A stretch of 64,000 nucleotides of DNA from Larix kaempferi (taxonomy: Eukaryota > Streptophyta > Pinopsida > Pinales > Pinaceae). The stretch is taken from assembly GCA_027924585.1 (NCBI GenBank), contig BSBM01000252.1:9052001-9116000 (forward strand), given 5' to 3'. This document shows, in pieces, positions 1-12,895 of this stretch (the first letter of the stretch is position 1; the number at the start of each line of letters is the position of its first letter). A program made the translations under genes and the position numbers. The notes below the pieces were generated by a model, which saw only the letters and a list, made by a program, of their open reading frames with translations, was not told the DNA's origin and searched no databases.

Positions 1-1525
1 TTTGAGGAGGCAGCTACACATCAAGTATGGAGAGATGCCATGGTGGAAGAGTATAGTTCCATCATGAAGAATTATTTGTGGGAGGTGGTTCCAAGACTAG
101 AGGGGAAGTTAGTTGTGACTTCCAAGTGGCTCTACAAAATCAAGAATGTTGCAAATGATAGCGCTGAGAAGTATAAAGCTCGATTTGCAGTGCAAGGATT
201 CTCTCAGATAGAGGGAGTAGATAATGATGAGACATTTGCACCAATGGCTAAGTGCTCCTCTATTAGATCAATTACCTCCATTGTTGCGGAGATGGGTTGG
301 ATCATTCATTAGATGGATGTGAAGACAACATTTCTGAATGGTGCCTTAAAGGAGGAGGTGTACATGGAGTAGCCACAGGGATTCGAGGTGCATGGGAGAG
401 AGTCCCATGTGTGCATGTTGAAGAAGGCCCTTTACGAGCTGAAGCAAGCTCTGAGAACTTAGTATTCCAGGATTGATGCATATCTGCAGGAGTTGGCGTT
501 CCATAAAAGTGAAGCAGATCCAAACATTTACTACATTTTGGTTGGTGGGGATCCATTTATTCTGGTATTGTATGTAGATGACTTTATCATTACAAGTACA
601 TACAAAATCATTGTAGAGTGCAAGAAAGATCTTGCATCGGAGTTTGAGATGAAGGACATTGGGTTGATGCACTACTATTTGGGTCTAGAGGCGTGGCAAC
701 AGTTGGGAGACATCTTCCTCAGGTAGGGGAAGTATAGTATGGATATTCTAGAGAGATTTCAAATGGAATGTAAATCGATGACTAAACCTATGATCACCTA
801 TTGGAGGAAGTTGCATGCTTCTGAGGGAGAGTTGGTGGATCTGACATTATATCGACAGCTCATTGGTTCCTTGATGTATATTGTCAACACTAGGCTAGAT
901 ATTTGTTTTGCGTTGAACACTCTGAGTTAGTTCTTGGTGGAGCCTCGGAGAATTCATTGGATTGTTGCAAAACATGTGTTGAGGTCTTGCGTGGTACAAT
1001 GGATTTTGGTCTGGACTACAAGAGAGCAGATGGAGCCAGTCTGACTGGCTATACAAATTCAGATTGGGTAGGTGGTGTGACAGACCAAAAGAGTACATCC
1101 AAGTGTTGTTTCAATCTCGGCTCAGCAGTGGTGTCTTGGTTCAATAAAAAACAGAATCAGTTGCATTAAGTTCTACAGAGGCAGAATATATGGAAACCAG
1201 TCAGGCCAGTTGTGAGGCCATTTGGCTTCAGAAGTTGTTGGTTAGGTTATTTGGTCAGGAGTTGAGACCAGCAGTGATTCACTGTGATAATCAAAGCTGC
1301 ATCAAGATTTCGGAGAATCCATTTTTTCACGACAGGTCAAAACATATTGAGATCAGGTACCACTTCATTCATGATTATGTTCAGATAGGTGCAGTGGAAT
1401 TGCAGTACATTCCTACTAAAGAGCAAGTGGAAGATCATCTAACAAAGTCTTTGGGAAGAGACAAGTTTGATCATTTTAGAGATAAGTTGGGAGTTGTGAG
1501 AAACAATTTCCTCGGTAAGAGGGAG
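1..1525 (+). pseudogene. Ty1-copia reverse transcriptase-RNase H (family A copy I), 5' part outside window
   Basis: The frames read VWRDAMVEEY, then RT with KARFAVQGFSQ, MDVKTTFLNG and YVDD near 571, then RNase H with TNSDWVGG and HCDNQSCIKI, ending at REC and a stop at 1529. At least five in-frame stops and two frameshifts make it dead. A purine tract GGTAAGAGGGAG precedes the LTR at 1526. Confidence 0.9.
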
Positions 1526-1660
1526 TGTTAAAATTTGTACCAACACAAGTGTTTTCCACCTTTGATGCCTAGGGGTGGAAAAACAATTAATGAGGTCCCT
1601 AGTCACTTTATTAAAGTGAGAAGTACTTTATGAGATATAAAGTCACTTAATAAAGTTTGC
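1526..1660 (+). repeat. Truncated 3' LTR of copia A copy I
   Basis: Begins TGTTAAAATTTGTACC after the polypurine tract and runs to GCTCATGG at 1660, where it stops against an inverted LTR of the same family. About 135 of the expected ~1,140 bp remain. Confidence 0.8.
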
Positions 1661-2789
1661 TCATGGTTTCAAGTTTTATTTTTCACAGAGTTTAATGCCC
1701 AAATCCCATGACTGCATATTAGCTTAAATGCATAAAAAATACTTTTTCTTGAAACACATGGAAATTCTTTTCACTTTTCACACTCAGAAAAATTATAACA
1801 GCCAAACACATAAAATTCAAAACTCAGAATTTTAGCTAAATAGGCTCAAGAAAAGCTCCGAAGGAAAAACCTAATAGGAGAAAGAAATTTTATTCTGAGA
1901 CAAATTACAAAAAATTTCAGCAGTACTTATCTCAACCAATTTCTTCTCAAAATTTGTGCCAAACTGTCCCAGTACGGCCTGCTGAAAATTTATTTACTTT
2001 TCCTCAAAATATGTGCCCAAAAGATTGTTGTACGACCTCACACGTGCAACCTCGATTTCTATGCATAAACCAACAGTCTGCTGCCTCAAAATCTGTGCAA
2101 TATGTACGGTTTGCTGACTGTACTTCATCTCGAAATCTGTGCCTAAATTCAGCCTCGATTTCTGTGGAGTTGTACGATCTTATACTGTACGGTCTACCTC
2201 AATTTTTGTGCTATTTATTACTATTGTTAATGTCTCGAAAACTATGCCAGCCTTTGTCCAGAAATATCTGCCATCTCCTTGGAATTTGTGCTCATCTCAA
2301 GCTCCTTGGGATTCGTGCCAGAATTTTGCATCTTTCTCTCTAGGTCGAATTGTCTTCAAACCATAGGTTTCTCACTTTTTCCTTCTCCTCTTGCGCTCCA
2401 ACTCTCTTAGATCAAAAAATGAATAATGAATGCCTCAATCCCCAGTTTCTCCCCGTTTTGTTCACGGTAACTTCTTCTTGAGATTCAATGGCCAAGATTA
2501 GATATTTCTCAATGAGATCTAAGGCTCACATAAAAGGCTCATTAATAATTTAATACATGAATTTAATGCACTTTTCACTTAAGTACATTAATGACCATTT
2601 TAATTTCTCACCCACTTTATTTTTCATAAAGTCAATTAAAAAATAGAACCATGAGCAAACTTTATAAAGTGACTTTAAAATTATAAAGTGCTTCTCACTT
2701 TAATAAAGTGACCAGGGACCACTTTTAATGTTTTATCCACCCCTAGGAATCACAAGGTGGAAAAACACTTCCTTGGTACTTTTTCAACA
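1661..2789 (-). repeat. 3' LTR of copia A copy II
   Basis: On the minus strand it starts TGTTGAAAAAGTACC after polypurine tract GGTAAGAGGGAG. Compared with 11759-12895 it lacks the last ~25 bp, cut off where it meets copy I. It is rich in recurrent GAAATCTGTGC and GTACGGTC/GTACGATC motifs. Confidence 0.85.
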
Positions 2790-5700
2790 CTCCCTCTTAC
2801 CGAGGAAGGTGTTATTCACAACCCCCAACTTGTCGTTGAAGTGAACATGCTTTCCACTCCCCAAAGATTTTGTTAGAATGTCAGCTACCTACTCCTCAGT
2901 GGAGATGTATTGCAACTCAATAGCTCATCTCTGAACATGGTATATGATCTCTATATGCTTTGACCTGTCATGAAATATTGGTTTCTCAGAGAGCTTAATG
3001 CAACACTGATTGTCACAGTAAATAATTGTAGGTATCAGCTCCTAATCAAATAAACCAACAAATAACTTGCAAAGCCACAATGCTTCGCAACTAGCATGAT
3101 TGGATGCCATATATTCAGCCTCTACGGAACTCAATGCAACTGACTTTTGCTTCTGACTAAACCATGACACTACTGCCGAGCCCAAATTGAAGCAACAACC
3201 CAAAGTGCTCTTCCAATCCGCTACATTGCCTTCCCAATCTGAATTTGTGAAGCCAATCAAACCAACTCCATATGACCTCCTGTAGTCCAGACCATAGTCC
3301 ACTGTCCTAGAAAGGTACCTCAGCACATGTTTTGTAGTTATCCAATGCACTCTCCTAGGCTCCATTGTGATTTGGATGAGTGTTCACCGCAAAACAAAAA
3401 TTTGGTCGAGTGTTGACCAGATACATCAAATATCCTATGAGCTGACGGTATAAGGTAGGATCCACTAATTCTCCCTCAGAAGCATGAACCTTCTTTCAGT
3501 TGGTGATCATAGGTGTGTACATAGGTTTGCATCTCTCCATCTAAAATCTCTTCAGAACATCAGTTGCATATTTTCCTTGCCCCAAGAAAACATGTCCATC
3601 CTCCTGCAAAATCTCCATCCCCAAATAATAATGCATGAGCCCAAGATCAACCATCTTAAACTCTGAAGCAAGATCCTTCTTGCAAGCTGCAATCAGATGA
3701 TCCTCTCCTGTGATAAACGAGTCATCAACATATAGCAGAAGAATGAGCGAACCACCTCCAACCACAATGAAGTATAGGTTGGCATCAACCTCACTCTTTT
3801 GGAATCCAATCGACAGCAAGTAAGAATCAATCCTCGAATACCAATCTCAAGGAGCTTGCTTTAGTCCATAGAAGGCCTTTTTTCAGCCTGCACACATGAG
3901 AATCTCTCCCATGAATCTCAAATCCCTGTGGCTGCTCTAAGTACATCTCCTCCTATAAAATACCATTGATAAATGCGGTCTTCACATCCATCTGGTCGAT
4001 GTTCCAACCCATCTCTGCTACTATGGAGATCACTGCTCTGATAGAGCAATATCGAGCAACTGCCGCAAAGGCCTCGTCATAGTCTACTCCCTCTACCTGT
4101 GAGAACCCTAGTGCCACAAAACGAGACTTGTACTTCTCAATGCTGCCATTTGCAACATGTTTGATCTTGTAGAGCCACTTGGAAGTCACAATTGAGTCTG
4201 AGCAGTGAGTTGAACTAACTTCCCCTTTGGTCTTGGAACAATCTCCCACACATCATTCTTCATGATGGAATTGTACTCTTCCATCATGGCATCTCTCCAA
4301 ACCTGATGTGTGGTAGCCTCCTCAAAAGTAGAAGGCTCTGACTCACACAAGTTGATCAGCATTGCCATATAACTAGAAAACCTCTCTGGTGCTCTATTCT
4401 TGCTGACCTCCCTCTTGGGTGGCCCCACAGACTCCTCGGCTTCCTTCACAAGTTCTTTAAGCCAAACTGGATTTCTCTTTGAATGTAGTCATTACGTAGT
4501 AGCAATTGAAAATAAGGAGGAGCTGCGTTGGAAAGTTGAACTGTCGACGTTTCAACCCCTACTCTAGGATCATCATGAACATCCTCATCTGGCAATCGCC
4601 TACATGGATAAGTATATGTGCTCTAAGAACCTGTACTTGGTGAACCAAAACCACGTGAACCCGAATCACGTGATGGCGAAGCCTGTGAAGCTGTGACCCG
4701 AGAACTTGTCCCTATACCATAAGTCTTTGTAGACTGAGTCCCTGAACCTTAAGATCTCGAAACCTGTGGACCAGCCACCCTTGAAACGTATGAACCTACA
4801 CTCTGACTAGTTGAACTCTGAGATGATGTCCCTTGTGGATTAATAACCTACTGCTACACCATCTCTGACTCACAAGACTTCCTGAAGGCTTGTTCCTCAA
4901 ATCTCATATCTCTCTTCACCACAACTTTCCTCTGTGCATGAAGATATATGCGGAAGGCCTTCGAAGTCTCATCATAGCCAACAAAGATGCCCTTCTTTGC
5001 AGTGGGCTCGAACTTTGTCCTCTTCTCAGAAGGGACGTGAGAATATGTAAGGCATCCAAATATGCGAAAGTGGCCAATCTCATGCCTCTTTCTGGTGAAC
5101 ATCTGCTCAAGAGTTTTACACCCCAAGGCACGGTGTGGATTCATGTTCTGCACATAAACAACAGTACTACATGCCTCATCCCATAGAAATAAAGGAAGAC
5201 TCTAATCATGCAGCATGGCTCTAGTTTCTCCCACTATAGTTATGTTCTTCCTTTCGGCAATTCCATTCTGTTGTGGAGTATATGGAACGATCAACTGCCT
5301 CTTGATCCCCTCCTGTCTGCAAAACTCATCAAACTCCTTGGAGGTATACTCATCCCCATTGTCTGACCTGTGTACCAAAATCTTCCTTCATGTTTGGTTC
5401 TCCATAAGAGCTTTGAACTCTTGGAACCTCTTCAACACTACCTCAAAGTTCTTGTTTTTCAGGAAGTAGATCCAGGTCTTCCTAGAGTAATCATCAATGA
5501 AACTGATATAATACTCAAAACCTGTCAATGAAGAAAAAGACATAGGTCCACATAAATCAGAATGTATCAAATCCAATACTACTCCTGATCTTCTATCACT
5601 ACTCGGAAAAGCAGTATTGGTGTACTTTGCCAAAGCACACCCTTTGCACACACCACTATACTCTATGTCGAACTATGGTAAACCTATAGACATCTCCCTC

Positions 5701-6544
5701 AACAATCTCAAAGTTGAATGATGAAGGTGGGCCATCCTCCTGTGCCACAATTCACACAACTCACTGCTACTGCTAGTGTGGGCCAATGCATGACGAGGCT
5801 AGAAGAGAAGATTGTACAGTTTTCCATATCTAACTCCAATGGAATATGAAGTAGATGGTCTCGTTGGTCTGGGAAAAACATACACTTTCCCATCTAGGAC
5901 ATACACTCCAAAGCCCATGTCCTCAATAGTGGAAACTAAAACAATGTTCTTCTTCATCCCGAGGATGTACAAAACATCATGGAATGTCATGGGCTGCATG
6001 GACTCCCTCTTAAAGTTGATAGTCCCACACCCAACTGCTCTCACAACAGTATCATCACCCAACACTACCTCTATACCCAAGCCAATCTCAGTCATCTCGG
6101 TGAACATGTCTCGAACACCTATCATAGGGATCGAAGCCCCACTGTCAATGTACCAAGTGGAAGGAGTGGTAGAAGCACTCAACGAATTACCAACTAATAA
6201 GGAACACTGTGTTTGATCCTCCACATCACTGTTGGTGATAGATGCTCTCTCTATACAACCAACATAGAGAGAAAACTCTTCCTCAAATCGAGTAGCAAAC
6301 TTATCAATGTCAGTTGCTGCTGCCGTCTGTTGTTTATTCTTCTTCTTGTTTGGACAATGTCCAGCATAGTGTCCAAAAATCTGGTAAGCAAAACACTTGA
6401 CTTTGCTCATGTCTCTCTTTTGCTTGCCACATTGCTACTTGGCCCCACTCGTAGGGCCCTTCTTGAACTTCTTCTTTCTCTTCGCTACCAATGCCACATT
6501 CTCTTCATCCTCCCTACTCTGAAACGAACTGCCATGTACATACG
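2790..6544 (-). pseudogene. Copia A copy II: gag C-terminus, protease, integrase, RT, RNase H
   Basis: Read downward from 6544: gag tail (DEENVAL), knuckle CFAYQIFGHYAGHC with its second Cys changed to Tyr, protease (WYIDSGAS), integrase (DLIHSDLCGPM, DDYSRKTW), integrase C-terminus near 5150-4855, RT with YVDD near 3745, RNase H (TNSDWEGN) at 3365-3042. Frames are broken repeatedly. Confidence 0.88.
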
Positions 6545-9500
6545 TGTTATCACCTAAACTGTAGTTACCCCTATGGATGTATCCACTCGTGGATGGCAAT
6601 AGGGAAGGCCAACTCAAAAGGTGCAACCACGATCACCTTGACCTCCAATATATGGTTGTCACGCCAGTCGAGGCAACCTTCACTTTATGTTATCTAGCCC
6701 AGACAACAAAGGGGGAGACCCGATCTACTCCCGACGGGAGAGATCAAAACCAAGACACCAAATCAAGTTAATTCTAAGTGAAGTAAGGTGTATGGTTTAT
6801 CCTAGACCTTAGGATGAAGTCACAAGACAAGTGAGGGGTTCAATGAGTATAGCTTTGGTTCATTATTGATGTTAGAGTGACTTATGATTTGTGAAATAGG
6901 ATCCAGGATTAAAGTACTAGTTCAATGTGAGAAAATCCATTGCCTTGGGAACCGTGTCCAATGCAGGGTAGTTTATGGATTGAATTGGGGCTAACTAGTA
7001 CAAGTGACAAGCTTGATCATGATACATGATGACATCAAAGGGTTTAGTTCACCACACAAAGGTCAAACCACCAGTTAATCCAACAATCTAGGAAAGTCGA
7101 ATTGACTTGGAGAGAAACCAGTGCCTTGGGAATTGGGATAATGGAGTCAAAGTAAGGTTAACTTGTGGTTAAGAACTCCTATTGCATGAGACAAGTGGGC
7201 AATTAAAGACTTGATGGATGAATAGGTCTAGATCTAGAGATTTAATGTTTTGACCTAAGTGGACCACAATCCCTTAAAACAAGGAATGCTATCCCCAAGG
7301 CAAGATTTGACAAGGTGACCTACTAGACCTAGGTTTTGAATTATGCCTGTTCCAAATCCACAAAAATCTCATATACCCATGTCCTAGAAGTGGACCAACT
7401 CACTTCTCCAAGGTGGTGCGACTTTACCCAAGGAGGCTAAAAAGTGGGATAAATGACTCAAGATAAGTCCAATGGCATCCAAACTTTAGATCCAAGTAGT
7501 TTAAGCAAGTGAGAGTATGGATCTACAATTTCATGGCAATACAATGGCTAGATCTTACTAGATTTGAGTTTAAAGATACCAAGTGGTCCAAAATGGGGAT
7601 TAAATCCCTTAAAATGTGGAATAGGGCCAACAAGGTAGAAATCAGAAAAGTGACAATCTGGGGGTAGGTTATTGGATGTGTAGATCATGAATCAAGCAGG
7701 ATCTCAACTACCCACATACTAGATCGAGGTCAACCCACCAAACTAGGAAGTGCGCCCTTGCTTGGAGAGGCTAAATGCCTTGGGAAGAGGGTCAAATGGA
7801 GGCAAATCCTCACCAAACTATAGATCCGGGATGTCGTGGATACTATAGAGGTGGGTTTTAAATATCTTACCCAAGAAGCCACTAGATCTTAGTAGATCTG
7901 GAAAAAAATGTAAAAATGAGGGTTTGAAGAAATAAGGGTTTTATCAATTTATGAGCTATGTCAATGAATTGGATCAAGATAAGAGAAACAAACCTGTGGA
8001 TCTTACCTGGGTAACCTTGTAGATGCCTTGATGATGATGATCTATGCAAACCCGATCAATTTGAGAAGCTTTGAGGTAGTTTTCTATTTAATCGATTTAG
8101 TCCAAGAAGCCAATGCGCCCTTTCTCCTACACAACAAACGTCAACAATATCAGATTTGATGTAATCAAGAGATAAGACTAATGCCACAAGAGAAGTAACA
8201 GAAAGATAGCATAGATCACAATGATACTAATGATAACCCCCTGATACAAGCGAACGCCAAGAAAGTCGATTTGAAGAAGCCTTGCAAAATCGCCCTTGTT
8301 GAAGTCGCCCTCCTGTAGACAAGATAATGATTTAAAAAAAAATAGATCTTACCACAAATTCCAAATGCTAGGTTGCATTAGACTTTCCAATCACCATCTA
8401 AGAACACCAGATGCAAAGGAGACCACAAAAATTTCCACAAGAAAGTTTTTCTATACCAATAATCCAAGAGTCAAAGACCCCTTACAATGAGAAGCTCTCT
8501 CCTTTAAATAGGAAGGAGAGGCATCAAAATCCTAACCACTTTTTGAATGAGTGGCTAAGATTAAAAGATACAAATGTCTAATCAATGGTTGAGATGAGCT
8601 CAACAATAAAAAACATGGATCACTAATAAAATATAATATAAGTGAACAAAATCACCCTAGAAGAGGGGAATCCCACCAAATCATGATGACAAAATATAAT
8701 AGGAAGCTTATGGTGGGTCCAAGGGGTAATTTTAGCCACCCTTGGTCGATCCCCAGAGCACAATAATAATAAAATAGTCATCAATATACCAAATCGTGCC
8801 TCTATGGTCAAATCGTAGGCCTCAAAAGACCTCAGAAATCATCAAAAAGTGGCATAAGTGATGGATGCGGGCCCCAATGAAGCTGAAACTGCTGGAGGAG
8901 GTGTGGAAGACATCAATCCATCATCACTGATCATCCCATGCCAAAACATTGACTCAGTAGCCCAAATCGAATTCCTCAATAGCCATTTCTACCAATCTTG
9001 AAATGCCTTGGGAAGCGTGAAACTGCCCCAAACTGCCTCTTGGAGTGCCTGCGTTGTCAAGGTGAGTGCACCAGTGTGTCCGGGAGGGGGATAATATGGT
9101 AAAAACAAGTGGTTGGACCACCCCCTCCAAGCACAGCGCCCTAGGTCAACCGGATAAAAATCACATCTGCTCTAACAGGGTCTCCGACAGACCAAAACTG
9201 CACTGGGATAGCCTACTGGACTCAATCATCACTGTAAATGCCCGGAACTGAAAACAAACTGTCTCATTGGACTCAGAAGGTCCAAATCCATCCAAGATGT
9301 GTACTCATACACCATATGAGTCTCTGCATGATCAAAATATATATCCAATATACTGGAACAGGTCAAATAATAATAATCTGTAAATGATCAAATACTGTTG
9401 TAAACCATGAATCATCATCATAAACCTGTATCTGATGCATAGAACCATTATGTACATGTACATAGACCATATATCATCTATCCATATCATCACAAGGTCC

Positions 9501-11065
9501 AACCATCTCATGTCCTATGGTTGACCTTGGTCAAACTAAGTTTGACCAAGTCAACATGACCAAATATAACTCAGACCATCATCAGAAACTGCTGCAAAGT
9601 GTCAAAGGTTAATGCATGCTCTACAACTTATTCAAATAACAATTATAACATAGAGTAATCATTACTGGCGATCTAAATCAAATATATAATGTCATTAATT
9701 ATTATTATTACTCAGACTAGACTTTCAAGACCATACTCACTTCATAGCTGTGATCAATTTGCTAGTGAAGGGTGAAGGCTAAAATAACTGGCTAGGCTAA
9801 GGGATGACTTGACCGACTTAACTTTGTGACACTTTGACAATGGGAAAGGGAACACACACCATAGTATATACTGAATGAGCAACAACACAGGGAATGGCGG
9901 TGTCTCACAAATGGATAAGTTGTTTAGAGAGTGCTTCTTCAACTTAGGGATCATGTCTACATCAAGTTGATCCAGGTTCATTAGGATCATTCAATTTCAT
10001 TTCATGGCCTTTTTGGCCTACATAACCTTTCGGATCTCAGGTGTGCTAATAAACACAACTAGTTGCAACTTGCATCCAGGGCATGTTTTTTATACATATA
10101 TAAGGTCAGCAATTGTTTAGATATAGCTTTTAAGAATCATTGCTTTTTTAGACCTTTCTTATACTCTTCGAGGAGCATTTTTCAGCAGTTGATTGCTCTT
10201 GCCCTTCTTAGTTTCCATGGGCGAATTTATCAGTTTCCATAAGTAATACATGAGTTTTCAGTTTTAGCCAACAACATCTCAAGTGACTAGGGTGAGTTCG
10301 AGCCAATGCCAAACATCGAGACAACCGACCAGAATAATTTAGGCCTACAATCCAACTCACCAAAGGTAAGTTTTGTCACCAACTCAGAGCCGAGACACAA
10401 TAAACAGGGAAGCTCATCCAATACAGAGGCTATAGTGGGGAAAAGTCCTCCATGCCACTAGTCAAGTAGTAAGTCAGGGTGATAAACTAAAAGGTAGGCA
10501 ATGGATGGATGAAGACAATGAATAATGGAGCCAACACTAGCAAGCCAAGGTATGGTGGAATGATCACCTCTATTCTCCCTAAGGAGGGTAAAACCAATGA
10601 GTATGAATAGTGAACTTCTAAGTCTGAGTATGGACAATATAATATATATAATAAGCTCAACCAGGTCCATATATCTATATGATCGCCAGATCATGACACT
10701 AGGTGCTAAGACATGCTATGAGAATAAGTATAAAAGCAATATAACCATAACACAATGATATACCTGCTGAGTCATATAACTGAATGCTCATCAATCTGAA
10801 CCATCATCTGTCCTCTGAAACTGCTGCTGTAACTCTGGGCACTACTGACTGCTTTGTACAACTGGTATAATGGCTACATCGGTCATCTCTCTGAGTGTCT
10901 TAAGACTCAGTCATGGCATGGGGAATACATCTGCTGTCCAAAATCTGATAGTGATCCAATATAGATGCTCATCTCAGCATCTCAAATGTAAGGGAACTGG
11001 CTGAATAGTGTACTGGCATCAGAAAAATAATGTATGGTAGCCCGACTACTATATATGTGATAACA
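6545..11065 (-). mobile_element. Giant LTR-like insertion (family G), 4,521 bp, in copia gag
   Basis: Ends are TGTTATCAC and its complement GTGATAACA. Flanks ATACG (6540-6544) and ATACC (11066-11070) form a 5-bp target duplication with one change. Removing it restores the copia gag register. No gag-pol is visible. A promoter-like CCTATTTAAAGGAGAG on the minus strand near 8513 sits about 2.5 kb from the start, so the block fits a solo LTR with an unusually long U3 and R-U5. A related copy runs in plus orientation from 40394. Confidence 0.75.
8495..8525 (-). promoter_or_regulatory. TATA-like promoter of family G LTR
   Basis: TATTTAAAGGAGAG on the minus strand. The same context (CCACTCATTCAAAAAGTGGTTAGG then CCTATTTAAGGAAGAG) occurs in the plus-strand copy near 43228, which supports conservation of a core promoter. 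Confidence 0.5.
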
Positions 11066-11640
11066 ATACCATCTCCAAGTCTCCTCCTGAATGAAGTCAT
11101 TCCAGTGAATATCTCGGGAAGGCATATGCTCACGAGCAACCACGGACTCCACAAATATACCCTGTGGCTTTGTCACACAATTCAATGTTGTCCACACCAA
11201 CTCACTGCCCTGTACAACCTCCCCAACAACTGCAAGTTCATCTCTCACTTGTGTGATCCTAGTAAGTTAGGAAGCCATACTTTCACCCTTACTCATGCGA
11301 ACACCCTTCAACTTTTCTCTCAGCACCATCTTATTTTCGTTAGAACTTTGGTGAAGATTTGTTAAAGCAGTCCACATCTGAAAAGCATGGTCTTTTGCTT
11401 AAATGTGTGGGATCACATGATCCTTCACGGCATCAAGTATGATCATTCTCGCTTTTACATCCTTCTTAAGAAAAGCAGCCTTATATGTGCATCAGTAGGT
11501 ACTATGACTGGATGAGCTGTGGTATTGTTCACCATCTCCCATAGTTCATTTTCTTCTAGTATCAACACTATTCTAGCCTTCCATGGGCTAAAATTTACAG
11601 CCCCATCCAACCTATCTTCAAGTCTAAGGCCGGTGCCCAT
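11066..11640 (-). pseudogene. Copia A copy II: N-terminal gag
   Basis: Starts MGTGLRLEDRLDGAVNFSPW near 11640, 100 bp after the primer-binding site, and continues through EENELWE, the RDELAVVGEVV segment and EETWR to the insertion boundary at 11065. Frameshifted. Confidence 0.85.
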
Positions 11641-11758
11641 AACCCCAAACTGTTCAAGAACCTGTTTTCTTCACAAAATACCTGTTCTCCCTTATTTCCC
11701 AAGTCTGAAATTTTTCCGAGTAGTTTATTTTTTGCCCTTTACTTCAGCTTTGATACCA

Positions 11759-12895
11759 TGAAAATTTTGGAACCCCAACCGGGTTTCAAGTTTTATTTTT
11801 CACAGAGTTTAATGCCCAAACCCTATGACTGCATATTAGCTTCAATGCATAAAAATATAATTTTTCTTAAAACACATAGAATTTATTTTCAGTTTTCACA
11901 CTCAGAAAATTTGTAACAACCAAATACATAGAATTCAAAACTCATAATTTTAGCCAAATAGGCTCAGGAAAAACACCAAAGGGAAAACCTGATAGGAGAG
12001 AAATTTTATTTAGAGACAAATTACAAAAAATTTCAGCAGTACTTATCTCAACCAATTTCTTCTCAAAATTTGTGCCAAATTGTCCCACTAGGGCCTACTG
12101 AAAATTTATGTACTTTTCCTCGAAATTTGTGCCCAAAAGATTATTGTAAGGCCTCACACGTGCGGCCTCGATTTCTGTGCATAAATAGTCCCTCAATTTA
12201 TGTGCATAAACCAACAATCTGCTACCTCAAAATCTGTGCAATCTATACGATTTGTTGATTGTACTTCACCTTGAAATCTATGCCTAAACTCAGCCTTGAT
12301 TTCTGTGCAGCTGTATGGTCTTGTACTGTACGGTTTGCCTCGATTTTTGTGCTATTTATTACTGTTGTTAATGCCTTGAAAACGATCCTAGCCTTTGTCT
12401 AGAAATTTGTGCTCATCTCAAGCTCCTTGGGATTTGTGCCAAAATTTTCTCTTTCTATCTAGGTCAAATTCTCTTCAAACCCTAGATTTCTCTCTTTTTC
12501 TTTCTCCTCTTGCTCTCCAACTCTCTTAGATCACAAAATAAATAATGAATGCCTCAATCCCTAGTTTCTCCCATTTTTGTCCATGGTAACTTCTTCTTGA
12601 GCTTCAATGGCCAAGATTAGATCTAAGGCTCACATAAAAAGCTCACTAATAATTTAATAAATGAATTTAATGCACTTTTCACTTAAGTACATTATAATGA
12701 CCATTTTAATTTCTCACTCACTTTATTTCTCATAAAATCAATTAAAAAATAGAACCATGAGCAAACTTTATAAAGTGACTTTAAAATTATAAAGTGCTTC
12801 TCGCTTTAATAAAGTGACTAGGGACCACTTTTAATGTTTTATCCATCCCAAGGCATCACAAGGTGGAAAAACACTTCCTTGATGCTTTTTCAACA
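11759..12895 (-). repeat. 5' LTR of copia A copy II
   Basis: 1,137 bp, TGTTGAAAAAGC to CCAAAATTTTCA, followed on the minus strand by TGGTATCAAAGC, a near-perfect initiator tRNA-Met primer site. Confidence 0.9.

Larger units (their letters stand above)
1661..12895 (-). mobile_element. Ty1-copia element family A copy II, split by a 4.5-kb insertion
   Basis: The 5' LTR is 12895-11759, the primer-binding site TGGTATCAAAGC 11758-11747, gag starts near 11640 and the 3' LTR is 2789-1661. The insertion 6545-11065 separates gag codons that align in register with family B gag (EETWRWYVHGSS against EETRRGLVQGST). Many stops and frameshifts are present. The flank after the 5' LTR is CAGTA; the other flank is lost at the junction with copy I. 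Confidence 0.85.
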
